Source of the DNA: CAWCUZ01 sp963798795
GTDB lineage: Bacteria; Acidobacteriota; Vicinamibacteria; Vicinamibacterales; SCN-69-37
Length of the DNA: 64,000 bases
Direction of reading: 5' to 3'
Assembly: GCA_963798795.1 (NCBI GenBank)
Contig: CAWCUZ010000003.1
Span: 1-64,000, forward strand
The first letter of the stretch is position 1, and each line of letters opens with the position of its first letter. The position numbers were made by a program, and so were the translations under genes. Below the pieces are notes generated by a model. The model was not told where the DNA came from and made no database searches. It saw only the letters and a list, made by a program, of their open reading frames with translations. Positions 45,760 through 54,957 of this stretch are shown one piece after another.

Positions 45760-46840
45760 CCGCGCACGTTCGCTCGCGGCCGCTCGCTCCGTACCCACAG
45801 CGCGCCCTGCGCGAGACCGAACGAGCGCGCGCCGGCAGCTCGGGCAGATCTCCTGGTAGTGCGCGCGCCGCCGGCGCAGTCTCGTAGCGGAAACCGAGCT
45901 CGCGCTCGACCGTCGATCAGGTCGCGCACCATGCATCGCCGAGGCGAACGGCCGTACCGCAGCGCAGGCAGCGCGCCTGCTCGCCGCGCGCACCCTCGTC
46001 CTTGTAGAAGCTGACGCCGAGCTGCGCCGGCCGCTGGAAGACGTGGAAGAACTTGCCGAACGGCAGCCACAGCAGCGTGAAGATCACCGTGGCCGCGTGG
46101 AGGATCGCGAGGAAGTCGTAGCGCGTAGCCGTGCATCCACGTGTAGCTCGCCGTCAGCATCAGCCCGGTGACGCTGATCGCGAACAGCAGGAGCAGCGGC
46201 AGGATGTCCTCGCCGAACTGCTGCACCGCCGCGGCGCCGTGGTCGCTCATCCGCCGGCGGAACGCGAGCATCACGCCGGCGATGCACGAGCAACGACGCC
46301 CACACGAGCCCGTGGAAGAGCACGAACGCCGAGGACCGACTCGACCGGGAAATCGCGCACGCGGAAAGCCGAAGACGAACGTGCGGTAGCATGTCGAGGT
46401 GTCCGGGCACGGTCTCGAAGTGAATCCAGCCCCAGACCAGCGGGAACGTGATCGCCGCGGCGAGCACGCAGCCCCACATGATCAGCCAGTGCGCGAGCCC
46501 GCGCAGCCGCGTCGCGGCGGAAGATGAAGCGGTTCGCGGCGAACTCGAGCATGGCCCGCCGGCCGAGCTCGGCGCAGGTTGCCGCGCGAGCCGGCGCGGC
46601 TGCAGGAACACCTGCCAGCCGCGCCGCCAGTACATCCGCGTCGGCGGCCGCTGCAGCCACATCGCGTAGCGGTAGGTGATGCCGAACGGCGGCGAACAGC
46701 GTCGCGAACGTGTAGCCGACGAGCGCCGCGTCGAAGTGGTCGAGGTTCCGCGACCCCGCCACGACGAGCACGCCCAGCACGGCCGCGGCAATCAGGCCGC
46801 GAACGCCGGCTCGACGCTTTTCCGGGGCTATCCACGCCAT
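45760..46840 (-). pseudogene. NarI-like membrane cytochrome subunit with C-terminal zinc ribbon, frameshifted
   Basis: ATG 46840 has GGAGG upstream. Pieces in changing frames give about six membrane helices: GLIAAAVLGVLVVAGSRNLD, IMWGCVLAAAITFPLVWGWI with HFETVPGH, FVLFHGLVWASLLV, and FGEDILPLLLLFAISVTGLM. A His-rich helix pair ends LPFGKFFHVFQRPAQLG. The tail holds CLRCGTAVRLGDAWC and CPSCRRA, a zinc-ribbon or rubredoxin-like site. This resembles membrane cytochrome-b-type partners of molybdenum enzymes that exchange electrons with quinone. The 3' end is uncertain because no clear stop is seen before the next gene's ATG. Confidence 0.68.
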
Positions 46841-46905
46841 CTCGCGTCCCGTCCTCCGAGGCTATCTGTCCGGGCCGCGTGTGACAAGGGCGCGCGGCCG
46901 TTCGG

Positions 46906-47613
46906 TCACCGCGACCGCGCCAGCTCGGCGGCGCGCGGGAACAGCACGTTGTTCTCGAGATGAATGTGCACGTGCATCTCGCGCTCCAGCTCGGCGAGCC
47001 CGTAGTACAGCCCTCGGAAGGTCGGACACGCTCCGTCCGGCGGCGCGTAGCCGCGCGTCAGCTCGCGCATGCGCGCGAGCGCCTGCCCCGCGGCCTCGTG
47101 CTCGGCTTCCATGACGTCAATCGGTCCGTCGATCCAGGTCCACGCACCGCTCAGCGCCGGCTGCCCCGCCTCGAGACTGGCGATCGCCGGAAAGAGTATC
47201 GCGTCTTCCTTCTGCATGTGATGCAGCAGCTCCTGACTCAGCGTCTCGAGCGTCTGCTGCAATGGCCCGAGCACGTCCGGATGCCGCGCCCCGTGACGCT
47301 CGACCACGCGCGCCATCATCTGCGACAGGCGCGGCAGCTCCGTTCGCAGCGGCCGGTGAAACCGGCTCTGGATGTAGGCGATGAGGTCCAGCATCGGCGA
47401 CAGCGACCAGTTGCGCTCCGGCTCGCCCGTGGCGCCGGCGCGGCGCAGTTCCTCGACCAGAGCCTCGGGGTCGACGCCGCGGTCCGCGCAGGCGTCGGCA
47501 ATCGGACGTTTGCCGCCGCAACAGAAATCGATCTCGTGCTGCTGAAAGATGCGGACGGTCGCCGGCACGTGCGTCGCGACCTCCGAAACCGTGGACTGGC
47601 TCGTGATTTCCAT
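46906..47613 (-). CDS. ric: Iron-sulfur cluster repair di-iron protein (RIC/ScdA/YtfE)
   Basis: A 235-residue protein. The N-terminal ScdA domain has the signature HEIDFCCGGKRPIADAC near residue 30. The haemerythrin-like domain follows with di-iron ligands in FHRPLRTELPRL, HHMQKEDAILFPA, MEAEHEAAGQALARMREL and MHVHIHLENNVLFPRA. RIC proteins restore Fe-S clusters damaged by nitric oxide or peroxide. ATG 47613 was chosen over a longer frame because the family starts there and a Crp/Fnr-type box plus TACAGT fit it. It is the first of seven co-directional genes of the molybdenum operon and is divergent from the Crp/Fnr gene. Confidence 0.92.
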   Translation of the reverse strand: MEITSQSTVSEVATHVPATVRIFQQHEIDFCCGGKRPIADACADRGVDPEALVEELRRAGATGEPERNWSLSPMLDLIAYIQSRFHRPLRTELPRLSQMMARVVERHGARHPDVLGPLQQTLETLSQELLHHMQKEDAILFPAIASLEAGQPALSGAWTWIDGPIDVMEAEHEAAGQALARMRELTRGYAPPDGACPTFRGLYYGLAELEREMHVHIHLENNVLFPRAAELARSR

Positions 47614-47635
47614 GGACGCTCCCTTCACGCCCCTC

Positions 47636-47677
47636 ACTGTAGCGGCGCGGGAAGCCCGCGTCTTTGCGCTGGAGCAA
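47636..47677 (-). promoter_or_regulatory. Crp/Fnr-type box and -10 element upstream of RIC operon
   Basis: On the minus strand TTGCTCCAGCGCAA (forward 47664-47677, palindromic in its outer bases TTGC/GCAA) is followed by TACAGT (forward 47636-47641). If transcription starts seven bases after TACAGT (about 47629), the box centre (47670.5) is at -41.5, the class II activator position of Crp/Fnr proteins. The leader would be about 16 bases. Confidence 0.6.
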
Positions 47678-47680
47678 ACG

Positions 47681-47717
47681 TGGGGTCAGACCGGGGTCTG
47701 ACCCCAGTCTGACCCCA
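47681..47717. repeat. Palindromic GGGGTCAGACC repeat in regulator leader
   Basis: TGGGGTCAGAC (47681-47691) and GTCTGACCCCA (47707-47717) are perfect inverted arms around another half-unit. The unit is the same GGGTCAGACC motif that bounds the RAYT element at 24.7-25.6 kb. It ends four bases before the regulator ATG and occupies the ribosome-binding region. Confidence 0.85.
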
Positions 47718-47721
47718 TACA

Positions 47722-48438
47722 ATGCAGCCGATGGCGACGACCCAACCGGCCCTGCGGTCCCGCATCTTCGACGGCCTCACCGACGCCGAGCGGGAGACCT
47801 GGCTGCGTGAGGCGCGGGTGCGCGACGTCCGGCGCGGTCAGCCCGTCGCCCGTCAGGGCGAGCCGGCCACCGTCTTCTATCTGGTCGAGAGCGGCCTGCT
47901 CAAGCTCCTGCAGCTCGCTCCCGACGGCCGCGAGCTCATCGTCCGCTTTGTCGGCCCGTGCGAGCCGTTCGGCGGCGTCGTCGCCCTCAACGGCGCGTCG
48001 TACCCGGTGACGGCCCTCGCCGCGGCGCCGACGCGGCTGCGTGGGTGGCCGCGCGACACACTCGCCCGGTTGCTCGACGCGTTTCCGAACGTCCGCTACA
48101 ACCTGACGCGTGAGATGGCGGACCACATGACGGACGCGCTCACCCGGGTGCGCGAGCTCACGACCGAACGTGTCGGCCAGCGGCTCGCCCACACGCTGCT
48201 CCGGCTCATCCGGCAGTGCGGCCAGCCCACGCCCGATGGCGTCGCCATCACCCACCCGCTCACCCGGCAGGAACTCGCGGACCTGACCGGGACGACGCTC
48301 TATACCGTGAGCCGGACGCTGTCGCGCTGGCAGGCCGACGGCGTGCTGGCAGCCGCCGGGCGCCGCCTCATCGTCCGCTCGCCGAGGAAGCTGGAGGCGA
48401 TGGCGCGGGCGGGTGAACAGGATGCCGCCCGGACGTAG
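47722..48438 (+). CDS. Crp/Fnr-family transcriptional regulator
   Basis: A 238-residue regulator. The cyclic-nucleotide-binding-like sensor domain (about residues 15-130) has QGEPATVFYLVESGLLKLLQ and FGGVVALNGASYPVTALAAA. The long dimer helix is VRYNLTREMADHMTDALTRV, and the winged helix (160-215) reads TRQELADLTGTTLYTVSRTL followed by SRWQADG. There is no N-terminal cysteine cluster, so it is not a true Fnr; NO-sensing Dnr/NnrR-type proteins look alike. It sits between the RIC operon and NnrS, and Crp/Fnr boxes precede both, so it probably activates them. ATG 47722 or 47731; a palindromic repeat replaces the usual ribosome-binding site. Confidence 0.88.
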   Translation: MQPMATTQPALRSRIFDGLTDAERETWLREARVRDVRRGQPVARQGEPATVFYLVESGLLKLLQLAPDGRELIVRFVGPCEPFGGVVALNGASYPVTALAAAPTRLRGWPRDTLARLLDAFPNVRYNLTREMADHMTDALTRVRELTTERVGQRLAHTLLRLIRQCGQPTPDGVAITHPLTRQELADLTGTTLYTVSRTLSRWQADGVLAAAGRRLIVRSPRKLEAMARAGEQDAART

Positions 48439-48470
48439 ACGGCGGGCTTCAGTGCGCCGCGGGCGCGTGT

Positions 48471-48484
48471 TTGATCCAGATCAA
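48471..48484 (+). promoter_or_regulatory. Perfect Fnr/Dnr-type box upstream of NnrS
   Basis: TTGATCCAGATCAA matches the TTGAT-N4-ATCAA consensus exactly. Its centre (48477.5) is 41.5 bases before the NnrS ATG (48519), with a weak -10 (CAGACT, 48507-48512). This suggests class II activation of a leaderless transcript. Confidence 0.75.
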
Positions 48485-48518
48485 CGACAGCACCGCCCGT
48501 CGCGGGCAGACTGGGGCC

Positions 48519-49808
48519 ATGACGTCCTCAGGGCTCGCGCCCACTGTCCGTGAAGCCGGGCTTTCCCGCCTGGTCGGCGTCTACGTCCTCACCGGCCTCC
48601 TGTTCATGCTGGTTCCCGGCACGCTGCTCGGTGTCGTGAACCTCGTCCAGATCGCCGGACGCGAGAACGCCGCGCTGGTCGCCCCGGCATGGCTGCAGGC
48701 CCACGGCCACGCGCAAATCTTCGGCTGGATTGGCAGCTTCATGCTGGGGATCGGTCTCTATTCCCTGCGATCCGGCGGCGGGCGCGCGGGGCTGACCGCC
48801 GGCTGGACCTGCTGGGCGCTCTGGACGGCCGGCGTCGCCCTGCGTTGGATCGGCAACGTCGCGCTGGCGGACGGCTCCGCCTGGCGCACCGCCCTGCCGG
48901 TCTCGGCGGCGCTCGAGTTGGCGGCATTCCTGATTTTCTTTCGCGCCGTGTCGCGGCATCGGCCGGCATCGAACGCGAAGCCGGAGCCGTGGATTGGCAT
49001 CGTCATGGCCGGCACGGTGGGCTGGATGGCCACGCTGATCATGAATGCGGGCCTCACGGCCGTGCTGGCCGTCCGCGGCGACTCGCCGGCGGTGCCGCAC
49101 GCGTTCGATCAGCATTTCCTCACGTTGGTCGCGTGGGGCGTGCTGGCGCCGTTCATCTGGGGCTTCAGCGCACGCTGGATGCCGGTGCTGCTCGGACTGC
49201 GTCCGCTGCGCCCGCGCGCGCTCATCGCGGCGGTGGCGGCCTCGGCAACCGGCGTCGCGCTCACGTTCGCCGGCGAGACGTTCCCGGCCGGAGCGGCGTT
49301 CGTGGCCGCGGCCGTCCTGGCGGTCGCGGGACTTCGGCTCTTCGAATCGCCGGTGGACCAGCCGCGGACGCGCGGCGTTCATCCGCGATTTCCGTTGTTC
49401 GTGCGACTCGCCTACGTCTGGCTGATGGTCGCGGCGCTCGTCGGTCTCGCGGCCGCGCGGTGGGACGCGTCGGGCGGCATCTGGGGAGCGTCCAGGCACG
49501 CCTTCACCGTCGGATTCACGGCGGCCATGGTCCTGGCGGTCGGACAGCGGATGCTGCCCGCCTTCGCCGGCCATCGCGTGCTGTGGAGCCCGCGCCTGAT
49601 GGGCGCCGCGCTCACGCTGCTCATGATCGGCTGCACGCTTCGCGTCGGCCTCGAGATCCTCGCGTATCAGGGCTACGCGCCATGGGCCTGGCGCGGCCTG
49701 CCTCTGTCGGCCGGCATCGAGCTGACCGCGATCGTGGCCTTTGCGTTCAACCTCTTCCGGAGCCTGTCGAGCAATGTCGCAGCCGACGCTGAACCCGCCC
49801 TCTCCTGA
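48519..49808 (+). CDS. nnrS: NnrS-family haem-copper membrane protein
   Basis: A 429-residue membrane protein with about twelve helices (LVGVYVLTGLLFMLVPGTLL, AHGHAQIFGWIGSFMLGIGL, FDQHFLTLVAWGVLAPFIWG, HAFTVGFTAAMVLAVGQRML with PAFAG). The His residues in AHGHAQIFGW, FDQHFLTL and HAFTVGF are at the positions where NnrS proteins carry haem/copper ligands. NnrS protects against nitric oxide, and its expression is usually under Fnr/NnrR control. ATG 48519 is placed by the box spacing. The next gene overlaps by 35 bases. Confidence 0.85.
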   Translation: MTSSGLAPTVREAGLSRLVGVYVLTGLLFMLVPGTLLGVVNLVQIAGRENAALVAPAWLQAHGHAQIFGWIGSFMLGIGLYSLRSGGGRAGLTAGWTCWALWTAGVALRWIGNVALADGSAWRTALPVSAALELAAFLIFFRAVSRHRPASNAKPEPWIGIVMAGTVGWMATLIMNAGLTAVLAVRGDSPAVPHAFDQHFLTLVAWGVLAPFIWGFSARWMPVLLGLRPLRPRALIAAVAASATGVALTFAGETFPAGAAFVAAAVLAVAGLRLFESPVDQPRTRGVHPRFPLFVRLAYVWLMVAALVGLAAARWDASGGIWGASRHAFTVGFTAAMVLAVGQRMLPAFAGHRVLWSPRLMGAALTLLMIGCTLRVGLEILAYQGYAPWAWRGLPLSAGIELTAIVAFAFNLFRSLSSNVAADAEPALS

Positions 49809-49959
49809 GCGCGTCTGCTGGGGCTGCGACAAGTACTGCCCCGCCGACGACCTCGCCTGCGGCAACGGCACGATCCGTACGCCGCACCCGAAGGAGCTGT
49901 TCGGCGACGACTGGCTCGAGTGGTCGACTCAGCCGCCTACTTCACCGCCTTCTCGATGA
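49774..49959 (+). CDS. DUF3079 small cysteine protein
   Basis: A 61-residue protein with the DUF3079 core PERVCWGCDKYCPADDLACG then RTPHPKELFGDDW. Four cysteines in a CxxC...C pattern suggest metal binding. It starts inside the nnrS 3' end (35-base overlap, different frame) and ends 23 bases inside the convergent sodC. Small proteins of this family often follow NnrS or denitrification genes; function unknown. Confidence 0.75.
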   Translation: MSQPTLNPPSPERVCWGCDKYCPADDLACGNGTIRTPHPKELFGDDWLEWSTQPPTSPPSR

Positions 49960-50470
49960 CGCCGCAGGCGATCCGCGGGCCCGCGTTGCCGGCCGGGTCG
50001 CTCTTGTTGTCGTCGGCATTGGCGTGAATCACGAGCGCCGTTCCGCCCGGATGAAAGAGCGAGTCCGGTCCGTCGCCCAGCGTGATTCCAGGTACCGTCA
50101 CCGACACCGTGGCGCTTCCGTTGGCGCCCACCTCGAAGTTCGGCAGATCGCCGGCGTGATGGCCCTGTGGGTTCTCCGTCCCGTGCTGCTTCATGCCCGG
50201 GTTGAAATGGCCGCCCGCGCTCGTGAAGCCCGGCGGGTCGCACTGGCCCACCGTGTGGATGTGCATCGCGTGCGTTCCGGGCGGCAATCCGGTCAACTGC
50301 GCGTTGATGACGACCGCGGTGCGCTGGGTGTTGGACGCGAAGGTGACTTTGCCGACGGCGGCGCCCTGTGCGTTCTTCAGCGTCGCGGTCGCCTCGACGG
50401 GCCGTGACTGCCCGAACGCTGACGCCGCCAGCGCAACGGCCGGAATCCAGACGAAATGACGAAGCCGCAT
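49937..50470 (-). CDS. sodC: Cu/Zn superoxide dismutase, secreted
   Basis: A 177-residue periplasmic SodC that dismutates superoxide. The signal peptide (LRHFVWIPAVALAASAFGQS) precedes a beta-barrel with copper ligands in HAMHIHTVGQCDPPG, bridging and zinc ligands in GGHFNPGMKQHG and HHAGDLPN, and the active-site Arg and second disulfide Cys in GPRIACGVI. ATG 50470 follows AGGAGG. It is convergent and overlapping with DUF3079. Its position beside the nitric-oxide module fits oxidative/nitrosative defence, although no shared promoter is seen. Confidence 0.94.
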   Translation of the reverse strand: MRLRHFVWIPAVALAASAFGQSRPVEATATLKNAQGAAVGKVTFASNTQRTAVVINAQLTGLPPGTHAMHIHTVGQCDPPGFTSAGGHFNPGMKQHGTENPQGHHAGDLPNFEVGANGSATVSVTVPGITLGDGPDSLFHPGGTALVIHANADDNKSDPAGNAGPRIACGVIEKAVK

Positions 50471-50667
50471 GAATGTGCCTCCTCCTGGGGATGGTAGGCA
50501 TCTTAACCCGCGATGCGCAGAGGCGTACCGGCATAGACCAGCCGGTGGCGCGAGCCGCGGGCAAGCCCACGGCGCGGCGTTCCCTACGTTGCGCTACTAT
50601 CGAGCCCGATGGGTACCGTGGGCCTCGCCGGTCTGGCCGGGTCGATCGCGATTGACAGCTGTTTCGA

Positions 50668-53599
50668 GTGACACCGGTGGTCGACGACCTGGCGACCATG
50701 CTCGACGAGCTGGCCGAGCTGCTCCCCGCGCAGGGGCCGATCAGCATCTTCATCCACCACAACACGCTGCACGCGTTCGAGGACCGGCCGTTCGAGGACG
50801 CCGTGGAAGAGGCCGCCTCGCGCTTCGGATGCGAGCCGTATCTGCCGGAATCCCGCTTCCGCGCCAAGCTCGCGGCCGGCCGCATCCAGCCCGAGGACGT
50901 GGAATCCGTCATCCGTGAGACGCTCGGCGCCGCCGGCTCCGAGCCGATTGGCGTCACCGGGTCGCGGTTCGATTCCTGGCGCCGCCTCGTGCTGCACGGC
51001 ATTCCCGGCGTCAGCGGACGGGGCCTGGCGTGGACGATCGAGGAAACCGGCGCCGCCGCGCGGTTTCGCACGGACCTGCCGCGCGGCGTGCAATTGGCGG
51101 CCGCCTCCGCCGGCGAGAACGAGAGCGACCCCGCGGCCGAGCGTGACGCCGTGCGACATCTGTGGGCTGCGTGTCTCTCGGCGGCCGGGCGCGCCCGCCC
51201 CGCGCCGCGGCCTGCCGCCCCCCATCCGATCCGCCATCGCGACCTGCTTCGGGACGCCTTCGGCATCGACATCGACGCCTGGATCGATCCGACGCTCATC
51301 CGATTCGTCGCCGGCTATCTCGACCAGGGGCTCGCCTCGTGGCCGATGCCGGGACGCGACGCGGGCATGCACGCCTGCTTCATCGGACTGTACGGCACGC
51401 CGCTCGCCGCGCGCTGCGGCCCGTGGGCCGCTGACCTGGCGCATCTGACGATCGCCGATTCGTGAGGCCCGGCGAACGCCGCTCCAGTCCATCGAACGCT
51501 CCCTCGACGATCTCGGTGTCGGACGCGGCGACTGGCCGGCCTGCCTCGAGGCCACGTTGCTGGCGCTGCGCGGCTGGGCCGGCATGGTGCGCCAGTTCCA
51601 GACGCGGCCGGATCGCGTGCCGGCGCAGCCGCTCCCGGCGACGCTGGACGGTTATCTGGCCGTGCGCCTCCTTCTCGAACGATCCGCGCTCGGCGCAGCG
51701 GCGAAGGACGCCGGGTTCGACGGCCCGGTCAGGCGGCTTCGCACGTTTCTGGAAGCCCGCCGGCCCGAGCCCGTCGCGCCCGGCCCTGCGGAACGGGCGT
51801 GGCCGCTCTTCCACGTGGCGCAGCTCTGCGACCTCGACGCAGCCATCGTCGATCGCTGGACGGCCGACGACGTCGATCGGATCGAAGTTGCGTTGCGGAC
51901 GGTCGACGACCGGTGCCGCCGCCGGATCCTGCAACAGGCGTACGAGCGCGGACTGCGCCACCGGCTGTACGACGCGCTGGCCGGCCACGTGCCGCGCCCG
52001 CCGGCGGCGGCGCCCGATTTCCAGTCGGTCTTCTGCATCGACGAGCGGGAGGAATCGTTCCGGCGACACCTCGAAGAAACGGCCCCGGCCGCCGAGACGT
52101 TCGGCACGCCAGGCTTCTTCGGCGTGGCGATGTACCACCAGGGCCTCGCCGACGCGCACCCGCGGCCGCTCTGCCCGGTCGCCATCCGGCCCGAGCACTT
52201 CGTGCCGGAGATCGATCCGGCCGCTGCGGCGTTCACCGCCCGCTCGCGCCGGGCCGGCCGGCGCGCGGCCGGCTTTCTCGGCTACAACGTGCACGCCGGC
52301 AGCCGCACCCTGGTGCGCGGCGCGCTGCTGACTTCACTTCTCGGATCGCTGTGGCTCGTGCCGCTCGTGCTGCGGGTCGTGTTTCCCTGGCTCGCCTCGC
52401 GCTGGCGCCGCGTGTTGCGCGAGACGCCGATTGCGGCGGTGCGCACGACCCTCCAAATCCATCGCCGCGACGAACCGCCGCCGATGGGAGCGCACGCCGG
52501 CTTCACCATCGACGAAATGGCCGGCATCGTCCGCGGGGTTCTGGACGATATCGGCGCCACGGATCGTCTGTCGCCGCTCGTCGTCACGGTGGGCCACGGA
52601 TCGGTCAGCCTGAACAACCCGCACGAATCGGCGCACGACTGCGGCGCGTGCGGCGGCGGACGCGGCGGCCCGAACGCCCGGGCGTTCGCGCGCATGGCCA
52701 ACGATCCCGACGTGCGCGCGCGGCTGGGCGCGAACGGCGTGACGATTCCAACCGCCACGTGGTTCGTGGGCGCCGAGCGCAATACCTGCGACAACCGCGT
52801 GACGTTTTTCGACGCGGATCTCGTGCCGCCCGCGCTGCAGCCGTCCTTCGGTCGGGCACGCGAGGCGTTCGAGACCGCGCGGCGGCGCGAGGCGCATGAG
52901 CGCTGCCGGCGTTTCGACGCCGTGCCCGCGTGGTATCCGCCCGTGGCGGCCCTGGCGCACGTGGAGGGCCGCGCGGCCGACCTGGCGCAGCCGCGACCCG
53001 AGTACGGCCACGCCACCAACGCGTATTGCGTCGTCGGTCGTCGCGCCCGGACTGCCGGCCTGTTCCTCGACCGCCGCGCGTTTCTGGTGTCCTACGATCC
53101 CGGGCGCGATCCCGACGGCGCCGTGCTGTCACGCGTGCTCGCCGGCGTGGTGCCCGTCGTGGCCGGCATCAACCTCGAGTACTACTTCTGTACGTCGATC
53201 CGTCGGGCTACGGGTGCGGGCACCAAGCTGCCCCACAACGTTACGTCGCTGCTGGGGGTGATGGACGGAACGCAGAGCGACCTCCGGACGGGGCTGCCGT
53301 GGCAGATGGTCGAAATCCACGAGGCGATCCGGCTGACCATGGTCGTGGAGGCCGACGGCGATCGACTGGCGCGCGTGGTCGAATCCCATCCGGCGATCGC
53401 GCGGCTCGTCCGCCACCGCTGGATCTGGCTGGCGTCACTCGATCCGGACGACGGCGCGATCTCCGAATTCACGCCGGATGGTTTCGTGCGACACACGCCG
53501 CGGCACCCCTTGCCCGTCGTCGTCGGCCAGTCGGCGACCTGGTATGCCGGGAAGCGCGGCTTCGTGCCGCCGGCCGTGATCGCGGCGCCGACGTCATGA
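50668..53599 (+). pseudogene. dabA: Inorganic carbon transporter subunit DabA (DUF2309), one frameshift
   Basis: A protein of about 975 residues when the break is healed. It opens LLPAQGPISIFIHHNTLHAF. At 51460 the frame changes: IADS hits TGA, and REARRTPLQSIERSLDDLGV continues one base on, so a T may be extra. The beta-carbonic-anhydrase-like zinc site is complete: Cys and Asp in FCIDERE near residue 456, and His and Cys in HESAHDCGACGGG near 655. The C-terminus has LPWQMVEIHEAIRL. DabA with DabB takes up CO2 and hydrates it vectorially to bicarbonate using the ion gradient. GTG 50668 is one of several possible starts. The stop overlaps dabB (ATGA). Confidence 0.88.
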
Positions 53600-54957
53600 G
53601 GCACTTCGTCTCTCTGCACGCGTTGACGCTGACGGGCGTCGGTTCGCCCGCGGCCCTCCTGCTGCTGCTCGGCGCGACGTCGCTGGTCCGGCGTCCGATG
53701 CCGGAGCGCTGGATGGGCCGGCTCGTGGCGGCCGCCATGACGGCGTCGTGCGCGGCGTTCTGCGCCGCCTTTCTCGTTCACGTCACCACGCGCCACGAGA
53801 CGGTCGTTCTCTACGGCGCCTGGTCTTCGTCGCACGCCGGCGGCATTGCCGTCGAGTTCCTTCTCGATCGGACGTCGCTCGCCTTCGCCGCGATCGTGGC
53901 GGGCATCACCGGCATCGTCGGCGCCTTTTCCCATCGCTATCTTCACCGCGAACCGGGCTACCACCGTTATTTCTTTCTGCTCGCGATGTTCGTGACGGGC
54001 ATGCTGCTGGTCGCGCTCGCCGGCAACGTCGAGGTCCTGTTCGCGGGGTGGGAGTTCGTGGGACTCAGTTCGGCGCTCCTGGTCGGCTACTTCCACGATC
54101 GACCGGCGCCGGTCTCCAACGCCCTGCGCGTGTTCGCCGTGTACCGCATCAGCGACGCTGCGATGCTCTCGGCGGTCGTGCTGCTCCACCACGTCGCCGG
54201 AAGCGGCAGCCTGTCGCTGCTCCTGGGGAGCGCGCACGGCCTGCCGCCGGCGCTCAGCGGAGGCCCGGCCACGCTCATCGCGCTGCTTCTGCTCGCGGCC
54301 GTCGCGGGCAAGAGCGCGCTGCTGCCGTTCTCGGGATGGCTGCCGCGCGCGATGGAGGGCCCGACGCCGTCGAGCGCTGTCTATTACGGCGCGCTGTCGA
54401 TCCACGCCGGCTGCTTCCTGCTGCTGCGCGCCGAGCCGCTGCTCCACCAGTCGCTCACGGCGCGCGCGATCGCGGGCGCGCTGGGTGCGGCCACTGCCCT
54501 GTTCGCCACCACGACGGGACGGGTGCAGAGCGACGTGAAGTCGTCGCTGGCGTACGCCTCGCTCACGCAGGTCGGGCTCATCGTGGTGGAGATCGCCGCC
54601 GGGCTGCAGACGCTCGCCTTCCTCCACCTGGTCGGCCACGCCTGCTTCCGGTTGTTCCAGTTCCTCAGCGCGCCGAACGTCCTGCACGACCTGCACAGCC
54701 TGGAAGCCGCAACCGGCGAACGACTCGCCGCCGCGCCGGGCCCACTGCACGCGCTCCTGCCCGATGCGCTGCGCCGTCGCCTGTTCCTCTTCGCGCTCGA
54801 ACGCGGTTTTCTGGACGCCACGCTCGACGCGATCGTCGTCGGGCCGTTCCAGCGTGCGGCGCGCGGCCTGTCGCGCCTCGACGTCCGGCTGTGCGACCTC
54901 GCGGCCCGGCACGCCCCCTCGCTGCGCACGCCGGAAGGGGACGCGCACGATGATTGA
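53596..54957 (+). CDS. dabB: DabB: proton-conducting membrane subunit (NuoL-like)
   Basis: A 453-residue NuoL/MrpA-like protein with about thirteen helices. It has the antiporter core FAAIVAGITGIVGAFSHRYL, AGWEFVGLSSALLVGYFHDR (helix glutamate), AVAGKSALLPFSGWLPRAME (key Lys), GPTPSSAVYYGALSIHAGCF, and YASLTQVGLIVVEIAAG. In DAB complexes this subunit conducts the cation current that drives DabA. ATG 53596 overlaps the dabA stop; the 3' end overlaps the next gene by 8 bases. Confidence 0.88.
   Translation: MRHFVSLHALTLTGVGSPAALLLLLGATSLVRRPMPERWMGRLVAAAMTASCAAFCAAFLVHVTTRHETVVLYGAWSSSHAGGIAVEFLLDRTSLAFAAIVAGITGIVGAFSHRYLHREPGYHRYFFLLAMFVTGMLLVALAGNVEVLFAGWEFVGLSSALLVGYFHDRPAPVSNALRVFAVYRISDAAMLSAVVLLHHVAGSGSLSLLLGSAHGLPPALSGGPATLIALLLLAAVAGKSALLPFSGWLPRAMEGPTPSSAVYYGALSIHAGCFLLLRAEPLLHQSLTARAIAGALGAATALFATTTGRVQSDVKSSLAYASLTQVGLIVVEIAAGLQTLAFLHLVGHACFRLFQFLSAPNVLHDLHSLEAATGERLAAAPGPLHALLPDALRRRLFLFALERGFLDATLDAIVVGPFQRAARGLSRLDVRLCDLAARHAPSLRTPEGDAHDD

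Noticed and set aside
51440..51480. Programmed frameshifting in dabA.
   Set aside because: No slippery heptamer or downstream structure is evident, and DabA homologues are single-frame proteins; an extra T is simpler.
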